DNA of 64,000 nt, taken from Strongylocentrotus droebachiensis (lineage: Eukaryota; Echinodermata; Echinoidea; Camarodonta; Strongylocentrotidae). The position numbers were made by a program, and so were the translations under genes. The first letter of the stretch is position 1. Each line of letters starts with the position of its first letter. A model generated the notes under the pieces. That model was not told the DNA's origin. It did no database searches and saw only the letters and a list, made by a program, of their open reading frames with translations. The stretch is taken from the NCBI GenBank assembly GCA_035222895.1, contig JAVYIG010001609.1, positions 248,001 to 312,000 of the forward strand, read 5' to 3'. This document shows, piece by piece, positions 9,677 to 23,200 of this stretch.

Positions 9677-12399
9677 GTAAGTGAATTTCGATACTTTATT
9701 TATTCAAAATACCGAACAAATATAGGTTATACCAATAAAATGCTTTATTTGTAACCTCCTCAGGTCCTTCTTCAATTTCCCCTGTTATCAACAAATACGA
9801 AAAAAATTGTCATTTCAGTGGTGATGGCGAATAAATAAAGGAATAAATAAATAGAAAAATAAAAGGATGAATTAATGCATGAGTAATTAATGAATATGTC
9901 TTGTTTTGTATAATATATTGTTAAAGGAAACCTAACCCCAAAGAATAAGTGTAGGTATCCTGAAAAATGAGATGTATTTCTACCCTTTGATGTACAATAT
10001 TGTTTACGAAAATGTAAAAGAGATATATAAATGAAGATATTCCTGGCATGATGTGATGCCTTTTAGCATGATATGGGCGTAGCCATTTTCTTGATAATCT
10101 GACGTACCAGTTGAAGTTGTACATGTCATGCACAAAGCTTTAGTTGGAAATAATTTTTTAATCAATAACGAAACCTTTACTCTTCAATGAGGAAAAATCA
10201 TAATGGAGAGGATATAAATTATATTTCGTGAAAAATAAATAACAGGGGAAAAAATGTCACTAAATTCATTTATAAATACTACACTATAGTAGTTGACAAA
10301 TATATTTCGTTTACGAGAAACTTTCACCCCAGAAGAGCACCAACATATTTATGCAATTTGCGTTCTGACAATTGGAGTACAAAGGACAATAGCAGGTGAA
10401 TGAAATGCTTCATCACCAAATAAACCTGAGAAGGAAGCATCCATAAATTTGAATACATTTACTTGATAAACGACTTCTTATAGTACGTCACGTTATCAAG
10501 AAAATGGCGATGCCCATGTCGTGCTAAGAAATTACATTATTCTTGCTTTATACCTCTCTCATACATTTTGGTGGGGAATCTTGTAGACTAATGGGCAATG
10601 GTATAATAGATCTCTCAGAATAAGGTAAGTCATTTCTTGGGGTTCGGTTTCCTTTAACAAGGATCAAGGATAATACAAATGACAATGATAATGATGTTGA
10701 TTAGACAAGAATGACAATAATAATCATGATAACGATGATGGTAAAAACAGTACTAACACTGCCACTACAAATCCGTTGTGTAAATCATGTACATACAGGA
10801 TAATCACCTTACATCTATGTACAAAGCTTTGACAAAAACATTATCCGGCTAGAACCATTGTCCCCCGTCAAGGGGCTGTGGCATGCAAGTAATCTCGCGT
10901 GTGTCACAGTACTTCGGTTACTCCATCGTAGGCCGATTGCTACTGGACCACATGTCGTCATCTGTCTTCACGAAGACCGTTACAGCAAGAAGGCCGTTAC
11001 TGCAATTGAAAATACATGGTGCTAACGGCTTTCTTGCAGACAGCCGATGATGTGTCATGCGATGGTCTCTCTCTATCAGTGTCATGTTTTTTAAATCAAT
11101 GCACACTGTCTTCGTATTACCCTTTCCCATGACCCATTCTACATATCTCCCACTCTCTTCCTCCCGCGGAGTCATCCAGGCAGGGACGTGATAGAGAAGG
11201 ACTGGAATCAAGTCGCTCTCCTTTGACCCCATGCTCCAAGCCGCCGAAAAGTTATGCGCTAATCTGCAACTGCTGACCAGGTGGTGAGATAAAAGAGCGC
11301 ATAAATTTCAGCATTTAGAATTCCTACATCAGAAAATGGTATCACAGCAACTGTTCGCTGTCCCTTTCAATGATTTCTCATCCATTGTTGAATGTGTAAA
11401 GAGTCGAACAAGCGAACACAAACTTATGTAATTTCATCCTTTTTTTTAACTTCAAAAATACAAAAAACACGCAAAAACACACATTAGCAAGCTTAATGTT
11501 ATTGAAGATTGTAAATCATGGATCAAATAACGGGACATTAAAACATGCACAAATTAGCGCATTACCCTAAACTATTGAGTTTTTGTCAGGATGTAATTTT
11601 TCTTCTACCAACTCTGGCACACAAATAATAGGAAGGACGGAGTTCTAAATTTGAAAATGTGTTTGATGCACTATTCCCAATACAGTCCCCATATAAAGTT
11701 TTTGATTTACACTGACATTTTGCCGGTAATTTAATATTTTGTAATAAATGTAAAACTGGTGCCTGGCTTCCGAATGTCCCCGCAGTGGAAGCGCGGATCG
11801 GAGCATGGAACTTCAAAGCCAAGTGGAATGTTTCACATCCGATTGTTACGCTATAGAACTCACTAATGTGTTTGAATAAATTACAAGAGTTTCGCCTCCT
11901 TTTCTTTCACCTCCCTGATCCAGGTCATGATGCGCGTAGTCTGCAAGCACAAACCCTGGTCAGTCGTAAAAGTGAGTCTGCACTATAAGACTACCATAGG
12001 CCATGTACTGTAGCTGCTCTGCAAGCACAAACCCTGGTCAGTCGTAAAAGTGAGTCTGCACTATAAGACTACATAGGCCATGTACTGTAGCTGCTCCTGT
12101 TGACACAGGCGACACAACCAGTAGGTAGTTGGGCTAGACTTATCTCAAGGCACATTGATTTTTTGATAAAGTGTCAAATTAGGGTCTGTGCCTGCATACT
12201 ATGATGCGCGCGCTCGCTCTCCCTCTCTCTCCCTCTCTCTTTCTCTCTCTCTCTCTCTACCAGTGTCATGTTTTGTAAATCAATGCACACCGTCTTCGTA
12301 TTACCGTTTTCCATGACCTATTCTACATATCTCCCACTCTCTTCCTCCCGCGCAGTCATCCAGGTCATGTTGCGCACTCTCTAGATCTTTCTTTCTCTC

Positions 12400-12434
<35 letters not shown>

Positions 12435-14188
12435 ATCAGTGTCATGTTTTGTAAATCAATGCACACTGTCTTCGTATTACCCTTTCCCATGACCCATTCT
12501 ACATATCTCCCACTCTCTTCCTCCCGCGCAGTCATCCAGGTCATGTTGCGCTCTTTCTCTTTTCATCTTCCCGTCTCTCTCTTTCTTTCTCTCTCTCTCT
12601 CCTCTCTCTGTCTCTGTCTCTCTCTGTCTCTATCTGTCTGTCTGTCTCTCTTTCTCTCTCTCTGTCTCCCTCTCTCTCTCACTCTCTGTCTCTCTCTCTC
12701 TCTCTCGCTTTTCTTTCTTTCTTTGTCTGTCGGTAGGAATATGGTTCTTTGAATGTATCATGTCATGAGTCAATGCACTTTCTTCAAGTCTCCTTCTATG
12801 CCCCACTCTAGGTATCGCGCTCTTTTCGTCTTCATTTCCAAACGACCCTCTCCCTCTCTTTCTATAACTATCTCTTGCTCTCAAATAATATATTCATCAT
12901 TGTCGGTCGGTCTGAATATGGTCTCTTTCATTTACCATGTTATGAGTCAACACACTGTTGACTATTCTTCTTCTCCTTTGCCCACGTGTCTTCCCCTCTG
13001 CATCTTTCCATCTATCACTCTATGTCTCTCTCATCATGCATGGTAATATATCTTAAAAAACACATTAGACCCCTGGCTGTATATGCATGAATAAATAAAA
13101 CACGGAACCAGAAATTGGATGTGTTTTATCACAGTGCATTAATAATACATAGGTATATGTTTTATGGGTTCCGAAATAATAACAGTTATCCCTATTCTTG
13201 TAAGTTTGGAAAAAATAAACAGTTTACATACCTTTAGATAAATACCAACAAAGCCCTCTTCTATAATACGTCCCCCCCCCCTCAATTCTATAATTCTGTC
13301 TTTCTACTTGTTCAACACTTAAAGTTAGTGCAAAGTTTGGGACATTTTAAAAATTGAATGGATAGGAATTCTTTGAAATTCTGATATGTTTGGATGCCCC
13401 TGTGGAAGTATTAAAAGCACTAAAAAAATTGAGCCCCTAAAACATTTCTGCTATCGAGAAATTGAATAATCAAAAATTAACCGGACCGGTAGCACCGGGT
13501 GCTCCCGCTAAATTTCAAATATTTCAAATAGCGCTTAAGGCCATTCCATAGTAGCTGCGACTATGCAAATCTCAGAACATGCAGTTCAGATATGTATTTT
13601 CCAAACAGAAATAGCAAATCGGTCGATTGCAGTCAAGAAACATTGTTGAATTCTCTTGCATGCTTTCACCTTTTTTTTTTTTTTTAATTCTCAATTAAGC
13701 TTAAAGTTCTCGATGTTGAATTGTCTTGCAAGCATTCACTCTTTACTTCTTTTTCTTTTTTTTTATTCTCAATTAAGCATAACGTACTCGATGTTAAATT
13801 GTCTTGCATGCTTTTACCTTTTCCTGTTTGATTGTCTATTAAGCTGAATGTACTAGATGTTACATTTTTTTTTGTTGTTGTTGCATGCTTTCATCCTTTT
13901 TTTTTTTTTTTATATAAATTTATATTCTCAATTAAGCCGAACATACTCGTTGTTGAATTCTCTTGCATGCTTTCACCTTTTCATTTTTTTTAATTCTCAA
14001 TTAAGCTTAAAGTTCTCGATGTTGAATTGTCTTGCAAGCATTCACTTTGTATTTCTTTTTCTTTTTTCGATTCTCAATTAAGCATAACGTACTCGATGTT
14101 GAATTGTCTTGCATGCATTTACCTTTTCTTTTTTTTTTCTTTTTTAATTGTCAATAAAGCTGAACTTAAATTGTCTTGCATGCTTTCA

Positions 14189-14228
<40 letters not shown>

Positions 14229-17200
14229 TTTTGATTCTCAATTAAGCTTAAGGTACTCGATGTTGGATTGTCATGCATGCATTCACCTTTTCTTTCTTTT
14301 TTGATTCCCAATTAAGCCGAACTTACTCGATGTTAAATTGCCTTGCATGCTTTTACTTTTTCTTGTTTGATTGTCTATTATAAGCTGAATATACTAGATG
14401 TTACATTTTTTGTTGTTGTTGCATGCATTCACCTTTTCGTATTTTTTTTTCTTTTTTTTCTTCAATGTGTAATTGTTTTGCTTGCATGCTTTTACCTCGT
14501 TATATCTTTATATTTGAATTCTCAATTTATAGTTAAACTTTTATTATCGCATGGTTTCCTTTTTTTGTATTACAATGAGCGCAAATATTTACATTAAGTG
14601 TATTTTCTATAATATTATTAGTTCTATTGGGCATCTCGCCAGGATCATGCTAAGATGCTCCACACTTGTTATTGTTCATTGGCTCGTTCGTTCGCTCTGC
14701 CTACGAGGACTTCTGTGGAATGTAGTCTCTCCTTGTACCTACATGTATCTTTTCTTTCTCTCTTTGTGTCAAGTCCTTCTTGCAACCCCTTCTCTGTTGT
14801 ATGTTGTCATTGTTCTGTTCTCTGTATTCACGTGTTTATGTATCTGTACTTGTCCACTTGTAAAACTGTTTTTTCTGTGTATCCATGCAGGACGCTTCTA
14901 TCGCCCAATTGCTTGCTTATTGCTACAAACCCAAAACCGAAAATGCAATGTTATATTGAGATCTTGACTGTACTTCAATGGCCCAGTTAGCTGATATGCC
15001 ATTCTATTCTTCAAATGATGATGACCTTTTTCATTCACTTAACCCTTTATCAACGAATCTCGCTAATGATTATTCTTCAACTAATGTAGCGTATAACCAG
15101 TTTGTAGCAAATAATATAAACTCATCGACTGAAGTTTTAGATTTTTTCCCTGATCATGACCAAATTCAAAGCCCTTCATCTGAATATGTAACCGAGTCCC
15201 AATTTAAAAACCTCCTTAAGGAATTTGCTATAGACACATTTTCTCTTTTGCATTTAAACATTAGAAGCTTAAATAAACACTTTGAAGAATTGTTATTACT
15301 ATTAGATAACCCATCCAAACAGTCATTTTCCATAATAGGACTTACGGAAACCTGGTTATCCAGTGAATCAAACCTACCATTTGCATTAGATGGTTATGAT
15401 CTTGTTGTCAATAATAGAAAAAATAGACCCGGCGGGGGTGTTGCATTTTTCGTTTCACACAGTTACGACTATTCAATTCTAAATGAAATTAATGTAATGA
15501 ACGAAACACTGGAGTCTCTTTTTATCGAAATAAATGTTCCGGATACTAAAAATATAATCATGGGTATTATGTATAGACCTCCAAGTTCAAATTTAAATGA
15601 TTTCATAGTGTACCTTACAGATTTACTAAAGAATCCACTTTTTATAAATAAAGATGTTTTCATAATGGGAGATTTTAATATTGATATTTTAAAGCATAAT
15701 AACAACAATATATCCCATGAATTTCTCGAAATATTTTTGACTGCCTCGTTTTTGCCTTTAATATCGAAACCCACCCGTATGGCAAATCACTCCGCCACCC
15801 TTATTGATAATGTTTTTTGCAATACTCTTCCTACCCCAGACTCTTCTGTAATTATATCTGATATAACGGATCATTTTCCTATTATGTCACATTTTACCCT
15901 TAAGCACTCATTAGTTAATCATCACAGACCATCAAGACGCAGACCTAACCATGAAAATATTGCCATTCTTGGCGCATCTTTAGACTCTGCTGACTGGTCG
16001 TGTGTTTACGATAATAATGACGTAAATGTATCTTTTAATAATTTCCTTAACATATTTCATGATCAATTAGATATTCACATTCCTAAAGTTAAAGACAAAG
16101 GAACTACCTACAAAAAATCACCGAGACTTCCATGGATTTCTAAATCACTTTTACGTTCAATTAACAGAAAAAATAACTTATACTATAAATGTAAAATGAA
16201 AGGTACTGAACAGGCAAAAGCTAGATACACCAGTTATAAAAATACTTTAACTAAAACAATACGATTAGCAAAAAAAAACTACTTTACGAACCAGTTAACT
16301 TTATATAAGAATGATATTCAAAACACATGGAAGATTTTAAAACAAGCAATGAATTTATCCAATAACAAGTCAGATATAACTAAAATTAGGTATAATGATG
16401 ATATTGTCGAAGATCCTGAAAACATAGCCAATACTTTCAACAACTTTTTTTCCTCTATAGGGACAAACTTGGCTGAAGGGATTCCTCCTTCAGCCAAACA
16501 TTTCTCTGATTACCTAGGCACACCCAACCCCAATACTATTTTTCTCACTCCTATAGTTAAAGAAGATATCATTGATATTGTATCTAATTTGAATAACAAA
16601 AAGAGTCCCGGCTATGACGACATTAATAATTTTATTCTAAAAGGTGTAATATCTTCAATTGTAAATCCTTTAGTACACATTCTTAATCTATCGTTACTTA
16701 ATGGACAAGTCCCAGATAATATGAAAATCGCAAAAGTCATACCCCTGTACAAAAAAGGTGATAAGTTGAATGTCAGTAATTATCGACCAATCTCTTTATT
16801 ATCCTCCTTGTCGAAAATTCTAGAAATTTTATTGACAAAGTAGCGCATGCTTTAGACAATTCTTCTCACCTAGTTGGCATCTTCCTGGACTTCTCCAAGG
16901 CCTTCGACACCATCAATCATGACATCTTATTATTCAAACTTTCTCATTATGGGGTGCGTGGGAAGGCCTTGGAGTGGTTCAGGAGTTACTTATCCAATAG
17001 ACGACAATATGTATTCTTGAATGATCATGCTTCCAATATGCAAAACGTAAATTGTGGAGTACCGCAGGGAAGTTTGTTAGGCCCTTTATTGTTTATTATT
17101 TATATTAATGACTTTTGTAAATCATCCGATGTCCTTTCATTTATACTTTTTGCAGACGATTCTAATTTATTTTATTCCCATAGAAATCCAAATTCCCTAG

Positions 17201-20200
17201 TCAATGTTGTAAATTCTGAACTTGAAAAAGTCACCCAATGGATAAAAGCAAACAAACTATCCCTTAACCTCCAAAAAACCAAATATATGTTATTTAGTAA
17301 TTCTATTGACACACTGCCCAAGAATATAATTTTTGACGATACCCCCTTGGAAGTTGTTTCATTCATTAAATTTTTAGGCATAACTGTTGATAACAAACTT
17401 TCGTGGAAATACCATATAGATAATACATGTAAGATCATTTCACGGAATATTGGCATAATAAATAAACTTAAATTTCATTTTCCGACATCATCCCTACTCA
17501 TGCTTTATTCATCTTTAATTTTACCATACCTGAATTATGGAATACTTACTTGGGGCAACACGCAGCAAACTCTATTAAATAGACTGTTATTATTACAAAA
17601 GAAGTCTCTCCGTATTATTTACCATTCTGCTCCACTCTCACACACAGACCCGTTATTCGTTAATGGCAGACTATTAAAAACAAATGACCTGTATCTACTT
17701 CACTTAGGACAATTTATGTATAAGTATTCAAAAAAGACCCTTCCACATATATTTGATGCCATGTTCCCCCTAAATCGGTCATTTCATGATTACCCAACTA
17801 GACGGTCAAACGAGTTTCACCTACCACTCTTTAGAACTTTATTAGCGAAGAAGTCTTTTATGTATGATGGTCCTAGATTTTGGAATTCTCTAAGTGAAAG
17901 TATTAAAAATAGTCCATCCCTAAATTCTTTCAAGAAAAATCTAAAAACATTTTTGCTCAAATCTTATAGTAATATACAAGAATAATCTGATAACAGTTGG
18001 TAATCATCTTCATTTTTCATTTAGGTCTTCATCATCTGCTCGATTAATTTAATATTTATTTGGTCTTATGATCTTACCTTCCCAAAATTAACATTATAAC
18101 TTACTTTTTCCAGTCATGATTTGTCCTGCTTCTTCTTCTTCTTCTTCCTTCCCCCTCTTCCCCTTTCCTTCTTATCTGTTTTACATCTCCTTGTTCGTTT
18201 CGTGTTTGTAAATTGTATGTTGTTTTGAAATATTGTCTTGTGTTTTTTAAGTCTTCGTAGGCAAAATTTGAAACATTTATATTTTTGTTTTTTTCTGGGG
18301 GATCCACAACCTACAAGCACTGCTTTTTAGTGGATCCCCCCCATTTCCTCAGAAATTAAGAAATTCTTGTAATAATTTTATTATGTGCAAAGTTTATTTG
18401 TATAGTTTCTTGAAAAAATGAATTATGTATGAAATCAAATGTAATATCTTTGTTTACCTTTCTGTTGGAAATGAAATAAATATGAATATGAATATGAATA
18501 TGAATATGAACATTGTTTTGAAGTTAAAGTAATTTCCGTCTTGAGAGGGCGCTATACAAAATAAAGAATTTATTATTGCAATCTCATCACTTTAGACTCG
18601 ATTTCAACCGCAACAACGATCACTGAATATTTTGAGACTTAAAACAGCGTATGCTTCAAATACGTTCATTCGAACCAAATTCATGACCCCTGCATACCCA
18701 AACTTTGTATTTATACCTTTAATAGGAAGGTGCAGAACTTGTCTCACGTGCAAGGAGGTAACTTTAAACGACATGGATCTTGATGGCATCGAACAAGAAT
18801 CTTGCTCTGACAACCCTGGTGAGATGACATGCCCTGACGGTATCTCGAATTGTATGACAGGGGTCATAGATGTTGCCTATAGACTTCAGTCTGGTAAGTT
18901 GTTACACCTCAGAAAGTAATTAACTTACTGGAATCATGGTGGTTTATATAAACAATTGTTTAACCCCGCCTTCAAATTACTATGGACTGCGAAAAAGAAG
19001 TCATGTAGACCCAACATTTTACGAATACTTGTAAAAAGGGTTTTAAGATTTGTTCAATTTTCAATTTGTTCGCCTATCTGTAAACAGAAAATTCACTTGT
19101 AAATTGTTTTCTTCATAGATTTGTTTGGCCGCCAATAGTTATTCAATTCAAGTTCAAATTTCATTCATTTAGAATCTTTGTTCATCCTTAATAAAAAAAT
19201 TCACAAATAGGACAAAATGTGACCATCAGAGATGAGAAACGTGCTTGTGCCCCTGATGAGATCATCTCCTCGAGTTCGTTAGGAGACCACTGCGTAGAGC
19301 AGGTCGTGGTGGCCTCCTACTTTTCCGACAATGACCCAGCTGAACTGTACCAAGATTTAAATGGTATGCTATTCCTCGGGATCACAAACGCAACCTTCTG
19401 CGTCTGCGACAGCTCCGACAACTGCATCCCACCTTCCCCTGCAACGGGTGCAGAGAGCGAACCGTCTGCAGAGAGCGAGCCATCTCCAGAAGCTGAGAGC
19501 TCCCTTGTATCACCATCAGGTAATACATCTTACGGAGAAGTCGATTAAATTTTAAGACCACTGCAAACCAGACTAATGCATCACCAACACTGACATTCAT
19601 ACTCTGAGCAAGATGTTATATTCCGACAAAAGGTAAATAATTGGTCGGTTTGGGATTAACGCGTGGATGTGACGGCGGTGTCAATTACTTTTTGTAAGTA
19701 AGTTAATGTCACGCTTTTAAGACACATACCCCATGGGCATCCATCCCCGGATAACCACCCCCAGTCAACTAACCCCTACGACAACTACCCCCTAGGGCAA
19801 CAACCCTCAAGGACGACTACCCCCTGGTACAACTACCCCCGGATAACTACCCCCGGATAACTACCCCCAGTAAACTACCCCTAGGACAACTACCCCTACG
19901 ACAACTACCCCCTACGACAACCATGCTCTAGGACAACTACACCTGGAAAACTACCCTAGGGGTAGTTTACTGGGGGGGGGGGGGGGAGTAGTTGTCCCGG
20001 GGGTATTCGTCCTCGAGGGTGGTTGCCGAGTCACTTTAAGAAAGACTTTACCTATGCAATGGCGAAATCGTTTTTAAAACAATCGTGTTTTTTAATGGTG
20101 ATAGATTTTCTTAATTGCTACCATGCACTCGACATCGGTTTACTTCTAACAATTCTCTTTTTCCTTGCTGAACAGGAAATTTTACAACTTGCATTGCATG

Positions 20201-23200
20201 CAAGGAATTGACTTCAGATGATATCGGCATAGATCGTGTGGACAACGATTTTGTCTCGTGTTCGGAAAACCCCGATGAGATGATATGCTCTGACGGTATC
20301 TCAACTTGTATGACAGGGGTCATCAACATCGCCTATTTACTTGAAACTGGTGAGCCCCAAAACTTTATATCGTGGAAACTTGAAAATAGAGTTCAATAAG
20401 GGAGTTTACAGATACAATCTGCGCATGGGCAGATAAAGGTCATTTGTACCAACAAGGTAAAACCCACAGAGATGAATACTGGATATGCGCTCATGAAAGT
20501 TATGTAACATTATTCATTTAGGCACCAACGGTACATTCTATGATACACGGTGGAAGTATTCTTTTCAAGAGGGCAAACAAAAGGTATTCATGACACATCT
20601 AGGACTTTGGCAGTTATTATTCTAATATGCTCAAAGTGGAACTTCTCCATGTGTAAAAGATCTGTGGATATTTGGGGTCATTTGTACCATGTGCTATCTG
20701 TAAACTCCCTTATTCTTAGTGGAGTGAATAAATCTTGCTCATTCAGGGCTTTCGCTGTGGAATGTTTTCCCTCGAGAGATTCGTAATAATAGATCAATTT
20801 AGCGTTGACAAATCGTCTCAAACGTTCTTATCTGGCCCGGCATTTAATTAATTGTTCTATCTAATTTCTTGTATGTTTCATCTTGTTCCAGTTGTGCTTT
20901 TGATTATAATGTAGTTAATTTTAAATAAACGATCATCTTTTCTTATTTGTTTTCGTTTTTATTTGGGGGGGGGGGGCACAAGTAAGCCCTGAGTATGATT
21001 TCATGTGGATTTGGCCCTCTACAAATCTCACACATTATTATTTTATCTTCTAATTACTTCAATAGGGCAAACAGTGACGATAAGGGATGAGCGACGTGCC
21101 TGTGCACCTGAGGACATTGTAGCCTCCAGTCCTTCCGGAGACCACTGCGTAGACCAGTCCGTGGTTGATGCCTTCTTTTCCGACAACGATCCGGCTGAGT
21201 TGTACCCAGATACCGAGGAAATGGTGTTCGAGGGCATCTTACATGCAACCTTCTGCGTCTGTGACAGTGCCGACAAGTGCACCCCACCTTCCCCCACCGG
21301 TGATTCCCCTGCAACGGATGCAGAGAGTGGAACGGACTCATCTGGTAATACATCTTACAGAGTATTCGATGGAATTTTGAAACCACTGCAAACCCGACTA
21401 ATGCATCAACAACACTAATGAGACCGACCCTAATGTTCCGAAAAATGGCAAATAATTCGATAGTTTGAAATTAAAGGATAGTTGACTTCTGTTGAAGAGT
21501 GCGCTACACAAAATAATTTGTTTGTGAGATAATGAAAAATCTGAGTGTCAAATTTGGCAGAACATATCATTTAAATGACAAAATCATCTTTGTTTGATCA
21601 AAATCGGTTCAGAGACGTTTGAAATATCCATAAATATATCGATTTATAATACTTGTGTACCACCACAAATATTAGATAATTTGAAAAAGCCGTTGAAAAA
21701 AACGAAATAGCACCTATTACGTCGTATTTCATCCAATGCCGATGTTTGCTTTGTTCTTGGTTTTTTCGTGTTGGTTATATTACGGTTATATTTAAAAGTG
21801 AAGCTGAATTGGTATGATCGTATTGTCTAAATTTCACACATTTCGGGGTCTAAAATTACCTTCATGGCAATTTTAGGTTCGCAAAGGGCACTATAAATGT
21901 CAGAGAGAAGAAAAAGAGCAATAACCATGCACTTTGAAGGCATTTGCAGTCTGAAAACAGAACTAAACTATCCCTAACTAACGTGGAGATGTGACGGTGA
22001 TATCAATTACTTTATGTTAGTAAATGAATCTTGATATTTCTAAACATATGATTATAAAAATATAGCTTAAGAAAGCGCTTACTTTAATATGAAATGGCAA
22101 AATTGTTCTGATTTAAAACAATCGTGCTTTTTAATGGTGATATATGTTTTTAATTTGTTTTCCCGCTGAACAGGAAATTTTAGAACTTGTCTCTTGTGCA
22201 AAGAGGTAACTTCAAACGACTTGGATCTTGATGGCATCGAACAAGAATCCTGCTCTGACAACCCTAATGAGATGGTATGCTCTGACGGTATCTCGACTTG
22301 TATGACAGGAGTCATAGACATTGCCTACAGAATTCAATCTGGTTAGTATCTACACCTCAGAAAGTAATAAGCTTACTTGAATTATGGTGGTTAATATTTT
22401 TAAAGTCGTTTACCCCTCCCAATGCCCTCCCCCTCTCCTCCCCCTCTTTTGTTGTATTAAACAAATCACATTCTTTAGCAAAACTATATTAAAACAACAA
22501 GCAATATCCTTTTTTTCACACTTCAATTTCTCGCTATTTACTTGTAAATGTTGAAGGATATTATGCGAGGGAGCGTAGGTATCGAGTGAGAAGATTTTTG
22601 CGTTGTTATTTGTCTAAACGCTGCACTCTTGGGCCCTCCAGAGCCTAAACGTGTGTTGCAGTCTTTAGTCAGTATGTTATACATTTTTTGTTTGAACTGT
22701 TTAAAATGATGAGGGGGGACGTGTCCCCCCCCCCCGTCCCCCCGGGATCGCCGCCCCTGGACGCTACACCATAATACCAATATAAATATATATTGGTTAT
22801 ATTGGTTATATATATATAATTATAGATATATGTATACAAAATATATTTTGAGCTTGGGGCTACTGTTATGATCATTTTTGCAATATTTTTAGTTTTATAA
22901 TTTGTAATATTGTTATTATCATCATCATCACCTTCATCAGTTTTCCTATTGCTATTTCATAAAAAAACCAAATAGGACAAAATGTGACAATCAGAGATGA
23001 GAAACGTGCTTGTGCCCCTAAGGAGATCGCCTCCTCGATTTCGTCGGGAGACCACTGCGTAGAGCAGTCCGTGGTGGACGCCTACTTTTCTGCCAATGAC
23101 CTAGCTGAACTGTACCCAGATGTAGATGGTATGCTATTCCTCGGGATCACAAACGCAACCTTCTGCGTCTGTGACAGTGCCGACAAGTGCAGCCCACCTT

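Larger units (their letters stand above)
13648..18508 (+). mobile_element. CR1/Jockey-group LINE inserted in gene A intron 1
   Basis: An approximately 4.9-kb element, flanked by AACATTGTT at 13639-13647 and 18509-18517. The 5' part holds about eight T-rich repeat units, then endonuclease and reverse transcriptase frames, then a 3' tail of TATGAA repeats (about 18480-18508). Gene C intron 1 carries the uninterrupted target region. The copy is defective (see the ORF entry). Confidence 0.8.

Noticed and set aside
12444..13046. Long frames on both strands in CT-rich DNA
   Set aside because: CTCTCT repeats are open in several frames; no conserved protein features.
14343..14990. Overlapping small hydrophobic frames before the LINE ORF
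   Set aside because: They lie in the T-rich 5' region of the LINE and look like translated poly-T sequence.
21043..21386. Antisense frames over the b exons (also at 34455-34837 and 38672-39042)
   Set aside because: Shadows of the sense coding exons; the sense strand has splice sites, cysteine pattern and frame conservation.
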